Source of the DNA: an uncultured Pelagibacteraceae bacterium
GTDB taxonomy: Bacteria > Pseudomonadota > Alphaproteobacteria > Pelagibacterales > Pelagibacteraceae
DNA: 6,049 nt
Reading direction: 5' to 3'
NCBI GenBank assembly: GCA_913052435.1
Contig: CAJXDV010000060.1
Span: 1 to 6,049, forward strand
Part shown: positions 1 to 6,049 of the stretch, piece after piece
Layout of the letters: each line of letters opens with the position of its first letter
How positions within the stretch are numbered: position 1 is the first letter of the stretch
Position numbers and translations under genes: made by a program
The notes under the pieces: generated by a model
Database searches by the model: none
What the model was told of the DNA's origin: nothing
Seen by the model: only the letters and a program-made list of their open reading frames with translations

Positions 1-46
1 AACTATCATTTTTTATATATTTATATTCTTTTACACTATTATTCGG

Positions 47-66
47 ATTGGACAAATTTGTTCAAT
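47..66. repeat. 20-bp near-perfect palindrome overlapping the promoter
   Basis: ATTGGACAAATTTGTTCAAT is a dyad centred between 56 and 57. Nine of ten half-site positions are complementary; the only mismatch is G51 against T62, which would still pair as G-U in RNA. It has no loop and no following T-run, so it looks more like an operator for a dimeric regulator than a transcription terminator. It covers the -35 box and much of the spacer of the tRNA-Leu promoter, where a bound protein would block RNA polymerase. No known operator is recognised, and in A/T-rich DNA a palindrome of this quality can arise by chance. Confidence 0.4.
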
Positions 67-76
67 AATATATAAA
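48..76 (+). promoter_or_regulatory. Candidate sigma70-type promoter for tRNA-Leu and tig
   Basis: A -35-like TGGACA at 49-54 matches the TTGACA consensus at 5 of 6 positions. It is followed 16 bases later by TATAAA at 71-76, which matches TATAAT at 5 of 6. Transcription would start near 83-84, leaving only about 6-7 bases of leader before the mature tRNA at 90. The bases just after the -10 box, GCAGC at 77-81, are GC-rich in an otherwise A/T-rich stretch. Such a discriminator is typical of stringently controlled stable-RNA promoters, so growth-rate control is a reasonable inference. The upstream A/T-rich stretch (about 8-35) could act as an UP element. The boxes are visible in the sequence; activity is inferred. 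Confidence 0.6.
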
Positions 77-89
77 GCAGCAATAATTT

Positions 90-174
90 GGGCGAGTGGC
101 GGAATTGGTAGACGCGTTGGTCTTAGGAACCAATAGTGCAAGCTGTGAAGGTTCGAGTCCTTTCTCGCCTACCA
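90..174 (+). tRNA. tRNA-Leu, anticodon UAG
   Basis: This is a class II tRNA of 85 bases. The acceptor stem pairs GGGCGAG (90-96) with CTCGCCT (164-170), with a G-U at the first pair. It is followed by discriminator A171 and an encoded CCA (172-174). The D-arm contains the conserved GGTAGAC stretch (107-113). The anticodon stem TTGGT/ACCAA (117-121 and 129-133) encloses the loop CTTAGGA, giving anticodon TAG at 124-126, which reads CUN leucine codons. A variable arm with a three-pair stem (135-137 with 142-144) closes on a GCAA tetraloop, as expected for tRNA-Leu. The T-arm is GAAGG-TTCGAGT-CCTTT (147-163). The discriminator A and long variable arm both support leucine identity. It lies 13 bases before tig on the same strand, with no terminator between them. 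Confidence 0.96.
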
Positions 175-187
175 TTATTATTTACTT

Positions 188-1639
188 ATGAAAACAACAA
201 TTGAAAATAAAAAAGGTTTAGAAAAAGATGTAAAAGTTTTTGTCGATAAGAAGACTATATCAGGTTATCTTGAAGAAAAGTATGAAGAGATCAAAAAAGA
301 TGTTGTCCTTAAAGGATTTAGGCCTGGCAAAGTACCAACAGAAATTTTAAAAAAAAAATTTGGTAAGTCCGTATACGGTGAAGTAATTGATAAAGTTTTA
401 AAAGATACAAGCACTAAAGCACTTGAAGAAAATAAAATTAAACCTGCTGGACAGCCAAAAATTGATCTTAAGACTTTTGGTGAAGGAAAAGATCTTGAGT
501 ATATAATTTCTGTTACTGAATTTCCCAAAGTTGAAGTAAATTCATTAAACAATATTAAGATAAATGAATATATTGTTAAAATTAAAACAGAAGAAACAGA
601 TAAAAGAATTGAACAAATAGCAAAAACTCAAAATAATTTTAAAGAAGCTGAAGATGGTTATGCATCAAAAAATGATGATTTAGTTGTCTTTGATTATAAA
701 GCAACAGTAGATGGAAAAGATTTTAAAGGAAATGAAGGAAAAGGTACACAATTGGTTCTCGGCAAAGATTTGTTCATCAAGGGTTTTGATAAACAATTAA
801 ATGGTGTTAAAAAAAATGAAAATAAAAAAGTAGAAGTAAATCTTCCAGATAGTTTTCCAGAAAAAGAACTAATAAACAAAAAAGCAATATTTGAATGCAT
901 TATCACTTCGGTAAAAAAACCTGAAGAAGTAAAAATTAATGATGATTTTGCAAAAAATCTTGGAGCAAAAGATTTGAATAATTTAAAAGAACTGATTTCG
1001 AAACAAATTAATGAGGAATATAAGAATTCTTTAGATATGATTTCTAAAAAACAAATTCTTGAGCAAGTCGATAAACAAAAATTAGATGAGCTTCCCAGAA
1101 ATTTGATAGAACAAGAAATACAAATTTTATCGGAAAATATGAAGGAAGATGAAATTAAGAAAAACAAAAAATCTTTAGAAGAGCAAGCTAAAAAAAGAAT
1201 TAAAACTGGATTAATATTAAATGCTTTTGGAGAAAAAAATAATATTAAAGTTTCACAAGAAGAATTAAATGTTGAAATTCAAAAACAATTTAAAATGATG
1301 CCAGGACAAGAAAAGGTGGTTAAGGAATATTATGAAAAAAATCCATCAGCCATAGAAAGACTTAGAGGATCAATATATGAAGAAAAAATTATTGAACAAA
1401 TTAAGAAAACTGCAAAAGTAAATAAGAAAGAAATTAGCAAAGAAGAAGCTGAAAAAATATTAAAAGCAGAAAATGAAAAAAATTTAATTGAACAAAAAAA
1501 ATTAGCTAAACATAATCATGAACACAGAGAAAAAACGAAAGATAAAATAAAAACAATTGAAAAAAAAACAAAGACAGTAAAAGAGGTCAAATCAGTTACA
1601 AAAAAAACTAAAGTTACAAAAAAAGTTAGTAAAAAGTAA
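188..1639 (+). CDS. tig: Trigger factor, ribosome-associated chaperone and peptidyl-prolyl isomerase
   Basis: Trigger factor binds the large ribosomal subunit at the polypeptide exit and shields nascent chains in the cytosol. The N-terminal ribosome-binding domain (about 1-115) has the signature GFRPGKVP at residues 43-50. An FKBP-type prolyl isomerase domain spans about 160-245 (FDY near 168-170, LVLG at 189-192, FIKGF at 196-200). The helical substrate-binding C-terminal domain follows to about 415. At 483 residues it is longer than the E. coli protein (432). The excess is a low-complexity basic tail with 17 lysines in the last 43 residues and a short His-rich patch (KHNHEHRE, 441-448). The ATG at 188 is the only sensible start: the in-frame stretch upstream runs into the tRNA without another good start codon, and the protein aligns from there. 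There is no Shine-Dalgarno sequence in the 13-base gap after the tRNA. An A10 run lies at codons 54-57. It is first in the tig-clpP-clpX-lon block. Confidence 0.97.
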   Translation: MKTTIENKKGLEKDVKVFVDKKTISGYLEEKYEEIKKDVVLKGFRPGKVPTEILKKKFGKSVYGEVIDKVLKDTSTKALEENKIKPAGQPKIDLKTFGEGKDLEYIISVTEFPKVEVNSLNNIKINEYIVKIKTEETDKRIEQIAKTQNNFKEAEDGYASKNDDLVVFDYKATVDGKDFKGNEGKGTQLVLGKDLFIKGFDKQLNGVKKNENKKVEVNLPDSFPEKELINKKAIFECIITSVKKPEEVKINDDFAKNLGAKDLNNLKELISKQINEEYKNSLDMISKKQILEQVDKQKLDELPRNLIEQEIQILSENMKEDEIKKNKKSLEEQAKKRIKTGLILNAFGEKNNIKVSQEELNVEIQKQFKMMPGQEKVVKEYYEKNPSAIERLRGSIYEEKIIEQIKKTAKVNKKEISKEEAEKILKAENEKNLIEQKKLAKHNHEHREKTKDKIKTIEKKTKTVKEVKSVTKKTKVTKKVSKK

Positions 1640-1660
1640 TTACAAGCTGTATAAGTAAAG

Positions 1661-1671
1661 CGAATCAATTT
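1661..1671. repeat. Left copy of an 11-base inverted repeat flanking clpP
   Basis: CGAATCAATTT, immediately before the clpP start codon, is the exact reverse complement of AAATTGATTCG at 2350-2360, in the gap before clpX. It contains a GANTC site (GAATC, 1662-1666), the methylation target of CcrM in many alphaproteobacteria. The match is certain, but biological meaning is unproven. Confidence 0.35.
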
Positions 1672-2283
1672 ATGACAAATAAAATATCAGAGCAATTAAG
1701 CACATTAATTCCTATGGTTGTAGAACAAACCAATAGAGGAGAGAGAGCTTATGATATTTATTCAAGATTATTAAAAGAAAGAATAGTATTTGTGGTTGGC
1801 CCAATTAATGATGCGGTAGCTTCATTGGTTACAGCACAACTTTTATATTTGGAATCAGAAGATCCAAAAAAAGAAATTTCTTTATATATAAATAGTCCTG
1901 GTGGACTTGTTACAGCAGGACTTGGTATTTATGATACAATGCAATATGTTAAACCTGAAGTAACTACTCTATGCATTGGTCAAGCAGCCAGCATGGGATC
2001 TTTTTTATTAGCTTCAGGAGCAAAAGGAAAAAGATTTTCATTGCCTAATTCAAGAATAATGGTTCATCAACCATCAGCAGGATTTCAAGGTCAAGCAACT
2101 GATATTGAAATTCATGCCAATGAAGTTTTATCATTAAAAAAAAGATTAAATGAAATTTATTCTAAACACACCGAAAAATCTGTTGATGAAATTAAATCTG
2201 CATTAGAAAGAGACAACTTTATGACACCAGAAAATGCAAAAGATTTTGGATTGATAGATAAAGTAGTAGATAAAAGAGAATAA
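1672..2283 (+). CDS. clpP: ClpP, ATP-dependent Clp protease proteolytic subunit
   Basis: ClpP is a serine peptidase that forms a double-heptameric barrel in the cytosol and degrades proteins unfolded by ClpX or ClpA. The catalytic triad is visible as Ser107 in GQAASMGS, His132 in MVHQP, and Asp181 in ERDNFM. The spacings of 25 and 49 residues are the same as in E. coli ClpP (97/122/171 in mature numbering). The oxyanion-loop motif SPGG is at 75-78. By alignment with E. coli, the mature chain would begin near residue 11 ([10 protein letters not shown]), so a propeptide of about ten residues is inferred. At 203 residues the length is normal. It starts 33 bases after the tig stop codon, with no terminator between, and is probably co-transcribed with tig. 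The ATG at 1672 has no clear Shine-Dalgarno sequence, only a purine stretch further upstream (aagtaaag, 1653-1660). Confidence 0.98.
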   Translation: MTNKISEQLSTLIPMVVEQTNRGERAYDIYSRLLKERIVFVVGPINDAVASLVTAQLLYLESEDPKKEISLYINSPGGLVTAGLGIYDTMQYVKPEVTTLCIGQAASMGSFLLASGAKGKRFSLPNSRIMVHQPSAGFQGQATDIEIHANEVLSLKKRLNEIYSKHTEKSVDEIKSALERDNFMTPENAKDFGLIDKVVDKRE

Positions 2284-2315
2284 CTCACAACATATAGTTT
2301 CTTCTCAACCTATAC

Positions 2316-2343
2316 TTGATTAAGATGAGTCACTTGTAATAAT
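2316..2343 (+). promoter_or_regulatory. Weak candidate promoter for clpX
   Basis: The 89-base gap between clpP and clpX is the longest in the cluster. It holds TTGATT (2316-2321, 4 of 6 to TTGACA) and, 16 bases later, AATAAT (2338-2343, 5 of 6 to TATAAT). The -35 box can also be read as CTTGAT (2315-2320), whose CTTG start resembles heat-shock sigma32 promoters, although no matching sigma32 -10 box is convincing. A GANTC site (GAGTC, 2327-2331) lies in the spacer. Such hexamers are common by chance in A/T-rich DNA, so this is tentative. The gap shows no strong terminator after clpP. Confidence 0.3.
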
Positions 2344-2349
2344 GTATTT

Positions 2350-2360
2350 AAATTGATTCG
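2350..2360. repeat. Right copy of an 11-base inverted repeat flanking clpP
   Basis: AAATTGATTCG lies 12 bases before the clpX start codon and is the exact reverse complement of 1661-1671, before clpP. It contains GATTC (2355-2359), a second GANTC site in this gap. The two copies could bind the same protein in opposite orientation, or could pair in RNA across clpP. Both ideas are inference. Confidence 0.35.
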
Positions 2361-2372
2361 ATATAAAAAATT

Positions 2373-3635
2373 ATGAGCAACAAAAACAAGAATATTCTTT
2401 ACTGTTCTTTTTGTGGCAAAAGCCAACATGAAGTTAGAAAATTAATTGCAGGGCCAACTGTATTTATTTGTGATGAATGTGTTGAGCTTTGTATGGATAT
2501 TATCAAGGAAGAGAGCAAAGATACTTTTGTTAAGCACCAAGATGGATTACCATCACCTAAAGAAATTTGCACAGTTTTAGATGATTATGTTATTGGTCAG
2601 GACTATGCAAAAAAAGTATTATCTGTTGCAGTTCACAATCATTACAAAAGATTAAATTACGAAAACAAAACTAGTAAAACTGTAGAGCTAGCAAAATCTA
2701 ATATTTTATTAGTTGGTCCAACTGGTTGTGGTAAAACATTATTAGCACAAACTTTAGCAAGAATTTTAGATGTTCCGTTTACTATGGCGGATGCAACAAC
2801 TTTAACAGAAGCCGGTTATGTTGGAGAAGATGTAGAAAATATTATCTTAAAATTATTACAATCTGCAGACTACAATGTTGAAAAAGCACAAAGAGGAATA
2901 GTCTACATTGATGAAGTTGATAAAATTAGTAGAAAATCTGAAAATCCTTCAATAACAAGAGATGTATCGGGTGAGGGTGTACAGCAAGCTTTATTAAAAA
3001 TTATGGAAGGTACAGTAGCCAGTGTCCCTCCACAAGGAGGAAGAAAACATCCACAACAAGAATTTTTGCAAGTTGATACAACAAATATTTTGTTTATTTG
3101 TGGGGGAGCATTCGCTGGCTTGGATAAAATTATTTCTCAGAGAGACAAAGGTTCTGCAATAGGGTTTGGGGCAGAAGTTAAAAGTCTTGAAGATAAAAAA
3201 ATAGGTGAATGGATGAAAAATTTAGAACCAGAGGACTTATTAAAATATGGATTAATACCAGAATTTATTGGAAGATTGCCGATTACTGCTACTTTAGAAG
3301 ATTTAGACGAAAAATCTTTGGTAAAAATTTTATTAGAACCAAAGAATTCACTAATTAAACAATACCAAGAATTATTCAAATTAGAAGGTGTTAAACTAAC
3401 TTTTAAAGACCATGCAGTAAAAGATATAGCAGACAAAGCAATAAATAAAAAAGCGGGAGCAAGAGGATTAAGATCGATATTAGAGAAAATTTTACTCAAA
3501 ACCATGTTTGATTTGCCAGGACAAGATAACATAGAAGAGGTAATAATTGATTCTGGAGTAGCTAAAGGAGTTTCTCAACCAATTATTGTTCATTCTAAAA
3601 ATAAGTCCAAATCAGAAAAGACTTCTGCTGCTTAA
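2373..3635 (+). CDS. clpX: ClpX, AAA+ unfoldase subunit of ClpXP
   Basis: ClpX is a hexameric ATPase that recognises substrates, unfolds them and threads them into ClpP. The N-terminal zinc-binding domain has four cysteines in CSFC (C11, C14) and CDEC (C33, C36) and takes part in adaptor and substrate recognition. The AAA+ core has Walker A GPTGCGKT (115-122), pore loop GYVG (148-151), and Walker B YIDEVDK with D180 and E181. It also has the RKH loop (224-226), the IGF loop that docks on ClpP (I263-G264-F265), an arginine finger in EFIGRLP (R301) and the sensor 2 arginine in GARGLR (R364). At 420 residues it is close to E. coli ClpX (424), with all key residues present. The intact IGF loop fits the ClpP encoded just upstream. 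The C-terminus ends in a short Lys/Ser-rich stretch. The ATG at 2373 gives the normal zinc-domain start but has only an A-run, not a Shine-Dalgarno sequence, upstream. Unlike the Caulobacter layout, no cicA lies between clpP and clpX. Confidence 0.98.
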   Translation: MSNKNKNILYCSFCGKSQHEVRKLIAGPTVFICDECVELCMDIIKEESKDTFVKHQDGLPSPKEICTVLDDYVIGQDYAKKVLSVAVHNHYKRLNYENKTSKTVELAKSNILLVGPTGCGKTLLAQTLARILDVPFTMADATTLTEAGYVGEDVENIILKLLQSADYNVEKAQRGIVYIDEVDKISRKSENPSITRDVSGEGVQQALLKIMEGTVASVPPQGGRKHPQQEFLQVDTTNILFICGGAFAGLDKIISQRDKGSAIGFGAEVKSLEDKKIGEWMKNLEPEDLLKYGLIPEFIGRLPITATLEDLDEKSLVKILLEPKNSLIKQYQELFKLEGVKLTFKDHAVKDIADKAINKKAGARGLRSILEKILLKTMFDLPGQDNIEEVIIDSGVAKGVSQPIIVHSKNKSKSEKTSAA

Positions 3636-3661
3636 AAAACTGGTTAATAAACAACTTTTTT
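3634..3661 (+). terminator. Weak terminator-like hairpin after clpX
   Basis: The A6 run overlapping the clpX stop codon (3634-3639) can pair with the T6 run at 3656-3661. An inner GTT/AAC stem (3643-3645 with 3650-3652) closes an AATA loop, with mismatches between the two stems. The shape, a hairpin ending in a U-tract, resembles an intrinsic terminator. The stem is almost all A-U and has internal mismatches, so it would be weak. It may only attenuate read-through into lon, or be a chance A/T-rich fold. Confidence 0.3.
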
Positions 3662-3664
3662 CTA

Positions 3665-3683
3665 TTGCAATATAAAGTATAAT
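3665..3683 (+). promoter_or_regulatory. Candidate lon promoter with perfect TATAAT
   Basis: TATAAT at 3678-3683 is a perfect -10 hexamer in the 63-base clpX-lon gap. The expected start site is near 3690, only about 9 bases before the lon ATG at 3699, so the transcript would be almost leaderless. No good -35 lies at the normal spacing: 3655-3660 reads CTTTTT. A TTGCAA at 3665-3670 is too close to serve with this -10 box. An A/T-rich genome yields TATAAT often by chance, so the call rests on position in a short gap. Confidence 0.4.
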
Positions 3684-3698
3684 ATCCATATTTATCTG

Positions 3699-6049
3699 AT
3701 GGAAGTTAAAATTACTCAACCGTTACTACCATTAAGAGATATAGTTGTATTTCCAAACATGGTTATCCCGCTGTTCGTCGGAAGGGATAAATCAATAACG
3801 GCTCTTAATGAAGTTATGAAAGGAGACAAAAAGATAGTTCTTGTTACACAAAAAAATTCTGAAGTAGACGACCCAAAGAGAGATGATGTTTTTACACATG
3901 GATGTGAAAGCAATATTTTACAATTATTGAAACTTCCTGATGGCACTGTCAAAGTTTTAGTTGAAGGAACTAAAAGAGTAAAAATACTTGATTTTAAAGA
4001 TGAAGAAAAATTTATTTCTTGCATTTTTGAATATCAAAAAGATGTTATTTCAAAAGATGAAAATCTTCTCCCGCTAGCCTTAACGGCAATTAGAAGATTT
4101 GAAAAACTTAATTCCATTAATAAAAAAATTTCTACAGAAACAATAAACAATATTAAACAAATTAAAGAACCATCAAAAATTGCTGATAATATAGCATCTC
4201 ATTTAAATACTACGATTTCTGAAAAACAACAAATCTTTGAAACTCTAGACGTTAAAAAAAGATTAAATGGTGTAATAAAAATAATGGAAAATGAAGCTAG
4301 TATTATTGGTGTAGAAAAAAGAATTAGAGGAAGAGTTAAAACTCAAATGGAAAAAACCCAAAGAGAATATTATTTAAATGAACAGTTAAAAGCTATTCAA
4401 AAAGAATTAGGTGAAATCGAAGATGGAAAAGATGAAACTGCTAATTTGAAAAAGTCAATTCAGAAAGCCAAAATGCCTAAAGAAGTTGAGAAAAAATGCA
4501 TGTCTGAATTGAAAAAATTAAAAAACATGAGTCCAATGTCAGCTGAAGCAACTGTTGTAAGAAATTATCTTGATTGGATGATAGATTTACCTTGGTATAA
4601 AAAAGATAAAGTAGATATTGATTTAAACAAAGCATTAAAAATTCTTGATGAAGATCATTTTGGTTTGGAAAAAGTTAAAGAAAGAATAGTTGAATTCTTA
4701 GCTGTTCAAAAAAGAATGGAAAAAATTAAAGGTCCTATTTTATGTTTAGTGGGTCCCCCAGGAGTTGGAAAAACTTCTTTAGGTAAATCAATTGCTAGAG
4801 CTACAAATAGACAGTTTGTTAGAATGTCTTTAGGTGGTATTAGAGACGAAGCTGAGATTAGAGGGCATAGAAGAACTTACATAGGATCACTTCCTGGAAA
4901 AATTATTCAGATGATGAAAAAAGCCGGAACAAAAAATCCCCTCTTTTTGTTAGATGAGATTGATAAAATTGGAAATGATTATAGAGGAGATCCATCTTCT
5001 GCTTTACTTGAAGCTTTGGACTCTGAACAAAATAAAACATTTAATGATCATTATTTAGAAGTCGATTATGATTTATCAGATGTATTATTTGTAACAACTG
5101 CGAACACATTAAATATACTTCCTCCTTTATTAGACAGAATGGAAGTTATTAGAATTCCAGGATATACAGAGGATGAAAAGATCAATATCGCTAACAATTA
5201 TTTGTTACCTAAACAAATAAAAGATAATGGCATTAAAGAAGGTGAAATGAATTTAAAAGATGGCACTATTAAAGAAATTATTAGAAGCTACACAAGAGAG
5301 TCGGGTGTTAGAAATCTTGAAAGGGAAATTTCTAAAATAACAAGAAAAGTTGTAAAAAAAATTGTAACCGGTGAAGAGAATACAGTTGAAGTAGATGAAA
5401 CGAATATTTCTGACTTTTTAGGAGTTAAAAAATTCAAATTTGGTGAATTAGAGGATAAAGATAAAATTGGTATAGTAATTGGTTTAGCTTGGACAGAGTT
5501 TGGTGGTGAAATATTAAAAGTAGAAACAGTTAACATGCCAGGCAAAGGAAAAATGCAAATAACTGGCAAGTTAGGAGATGTTATGCAAGAATCTGTTAAA
5601 GCAGCCAAATCTTTTGTAAGATCAAAAAGCTTAGAATACGGAATTATTCCGCCAATTTTTGAAAAAAGGGATTTCCATATACATGTACCTGAAGGAGCTA
5701 CTCCTAAAGATGGTCCATCAGCAGGTATAGCTATGGTAACTTCAATAGTTTCATCAATAACAAATATACCTGTTAATAGAGAGATAGCAATGACAGGAGA
5801 GGTTACCGTTACAGGCCAAGTCTTGCCTATAGGTGGATTAAAAGAAAAATTATTATCAGCGCATAGAGCAGGAGTTAAAAAAGTTTTAATTCCAAAAGAA
5901 AATGAAAAAGATCTTGTAGATATACCTCAAAAAGTAAGAGAGGATATTGAAATTGTTCCGGTTGAAACCGCAGATGAAGTATTAAAGATAGCTTTGGTAA
6001 AAGAACTCAAGCCAGTTGAATGGACTGAAGTAGACAAAATATCCGAAAC
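3699..6049 (+). CDS. lon: Lon ATP-dependent protease (3' end beyond the window)
   Basis: Lon is a cytosolic homohexameric AAA+ serine protease that degrades misfolded and selected regulatory proteins. The open frame has 783 complete codons and no stop before the window edge. E. coli Lon is 784 residues, so only a short C-terminal piece is probably missing. The N-terminal substrate-binding domain starts with PLLPLRDIVVFPNMVIPLFVGR and is followed by a charged helical region (about 190-290). The AAA+ module has Walker A GPPGVGKT (352-359), the aromatic pore residue in RTYIG (Y394), Walker B LLDEIDK (D419, E420) and the sensor 2 arginine in SGVRNLER (R538). The protease domain has catalytic Ser674 in PKDGPSAG and Lys717 in GGLKEK, 43 residues apart as in E. 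coli (679/722). The ATG at 3699 matches the family N-terminus; an in-frame stop lies upstream at 3648-3650. No Shine-Dalgarno sequence is seen. It could be read from its own promoter or by read-through from clpX. Confidence 0.98.
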   Translation, partial: MEVKITQPLLPLRDIVVFPNMVIPLFVGRDKSITALNEVMKGDKKIVLVTQKNSEVDDPKRDDVFTHGCESNILQLLKLPDGTVKVLVEGTKRVKILDFKDEEKFISCIFEYQKDVISKDENLLPLALTAIRRFEKLNSINKKISTETINNIKQIKEPSKIADNIASHLNTTISEKQQIFETLDVKKRLNGVIKIMENEASIIGVEKRIRGRVKTQMEKTQREYYLNEQLKAIQKELGEIEDGKDETANLKKSIQKAKMPKEVEKKCMSELKKLKNMSPMSAEATVVRNYLDWMIDLPWYKKDKVDIDLNKALKILDEDHFGLEKVKERIVEFLAVQKRMEKIKGPILCLVGPPGVGKTSLGKSIARATNRQFVRMSLGGIRDEAEIRGHRRTYIGSLPGKIIQMMKKAGTKNPLFLLDEIDKIGNDYRGDPSSALLEALDSEQNKTFNDHYLEVDYDLSDVLFVTTANTLNILPPLLDRMEVIRIPGYTEDEKINIANNYLLPKQIKDNGIKEGEMNLKDGTIKEIIRSYTRESGVRNLEREISKITRKVVKKIVTGEENTVEVDETNISDFLGVKKFKFGELEDKDKIGIVIGLAWTEFGGEILKVETVNMPGKGKMQITGKLGDVMQESVKAAKSFVRSKSLEYGIIPPIFEKRDFHIHVPEGATPKDGPSAGIAMVTSIVSSITNIPVNREIAMTGEVTVTGQVLPIGGLKEKLLSAHRAGVKKVLIPKENEKDLVDIPQKVREDIEIVPVETADEVLKIALVKELKPVEWTEVDKISE

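Noticed and set aside
9..14. T6 run near the left edge as the tail of an upstream terminator
   Set aside because: The hairpin it would need lies outside the window, and short T-runs are common at this base composition.
60..63. GTTC as half of an alphaproteobacterial LexA box (GTTC-N7-GTTC)
   Set aside because: No second GTTC occurs seven bases further on; the sequence there is TATA of the -10 box.
265..552. Open frame of 95 codons on the - strand inside tig
   Set aside because: It lies opposite well-conserved trigger factor sequence, including the ribosome-binding signature, and its Ser/Leu/Phe-rich translation is what an antisense shadow of A-rich coding DNA gives.
694..1167. Open frame of 157 codons on the - strand inside tig
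   Set aside because: It is an antisense shadow of the prolyl isomerase and C-terminal domains. The Phe/Ser-rich translation mirrors Lys/Glu codons, and no domain is recognisable.
2284..2372. Possible small gene between clpP and clpX, where cicA lies in Caulobacter
   Set aside because: The gap is only 89 bases and shows no coding potential, so it is treated as a regulatory leader.
3137..3532. Open frame of 131 codons on the - strand inside clpX
   Set aside because: It lies opposite conserved ClpX motifs (IGF loop, arginine finger, sensor 2), so the codon constraint belongs to clpX.
3716..4024. Open frame of 102 codons on the - strand inside lon
   Set aside because: It is a shadow of the Lon N-terminal domain, with no recognisable motif.
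5288..5608. Open frame of 106 codons on the - strand inside lon
   Set aside because: It lies opposite the sensor 2 region and protease domain of Lon and has no independent support.

Overview
The window is a compact, very AT-rich bacterial segment (roughly 30% GC by eye). It carries a tRNA gene and four protein-quality-control genes, all on the + strand: tRNA-Leu(UAG) - tig - clpP - clpX - lon. The lon gene runs off the right edge. The order tig-clpP-clpX-lon is a well-known proteobacterial synteny block. The strong A/T bias, lysine/asparagine/isoleucine-rich proteins, short intergenic gaps (13, 32, 89 and 63 bases) and a tRNA-Leu directly before tig suggest a streamlined alphaproteobacterium of the SAR11/Pelagibacterales type. 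This assignment is inferred from composition and layout. A 16S rRNA gene or a database search would be needed to confirm it.

Layout: bases 1-89 hold an A/T-rich leader and a good sigma70-type promoter, overlapped by a 20-bp near-perfect palindrome. The tRNA occupies 90-174, and tig starts 13 bases after its encoded CCA end, so the two are probably made as one transcript. tig (188-1639) encodes trigger factor with an unusual lysine-rich tail. clpP (1672-2283) encodes the peptidase with an intact Ser-His-Asp triad. An 89-base gap with a weak candidate promoter and two GANTC sites leads to clpX (2373-3635), which has an intact zinc finger and AAA+ motifs. A 63-base gap contains a weak terminator-like hairpin and a perfect TATAAT. 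lon then runs from 3699 to the window edge with both its ATPase and protease catalytic residues present.

Functionally the genes cover the life of a cytosolic protein. Trigger factor shields nascent chains at the ribosome exit. ClpX unfolds tagged or specific substrates and feeds them to ClpP. Lon degrades misfolded and regulatory proteins on its own. The proteins look orthodox and complete, and I see no previously undescribed system here. The observations worth a second look are regulatory and structural: the palindrome in the promoter, tRNA-mRNA co-transcription, the trigger factor tail, an A10 tract early in tig, GANTC sites and an 11-base inverted repeat around clpP, a nearly leaderless lon promoter, and the absence of recognisable Shine-Dalgarno sequences at all four genes.
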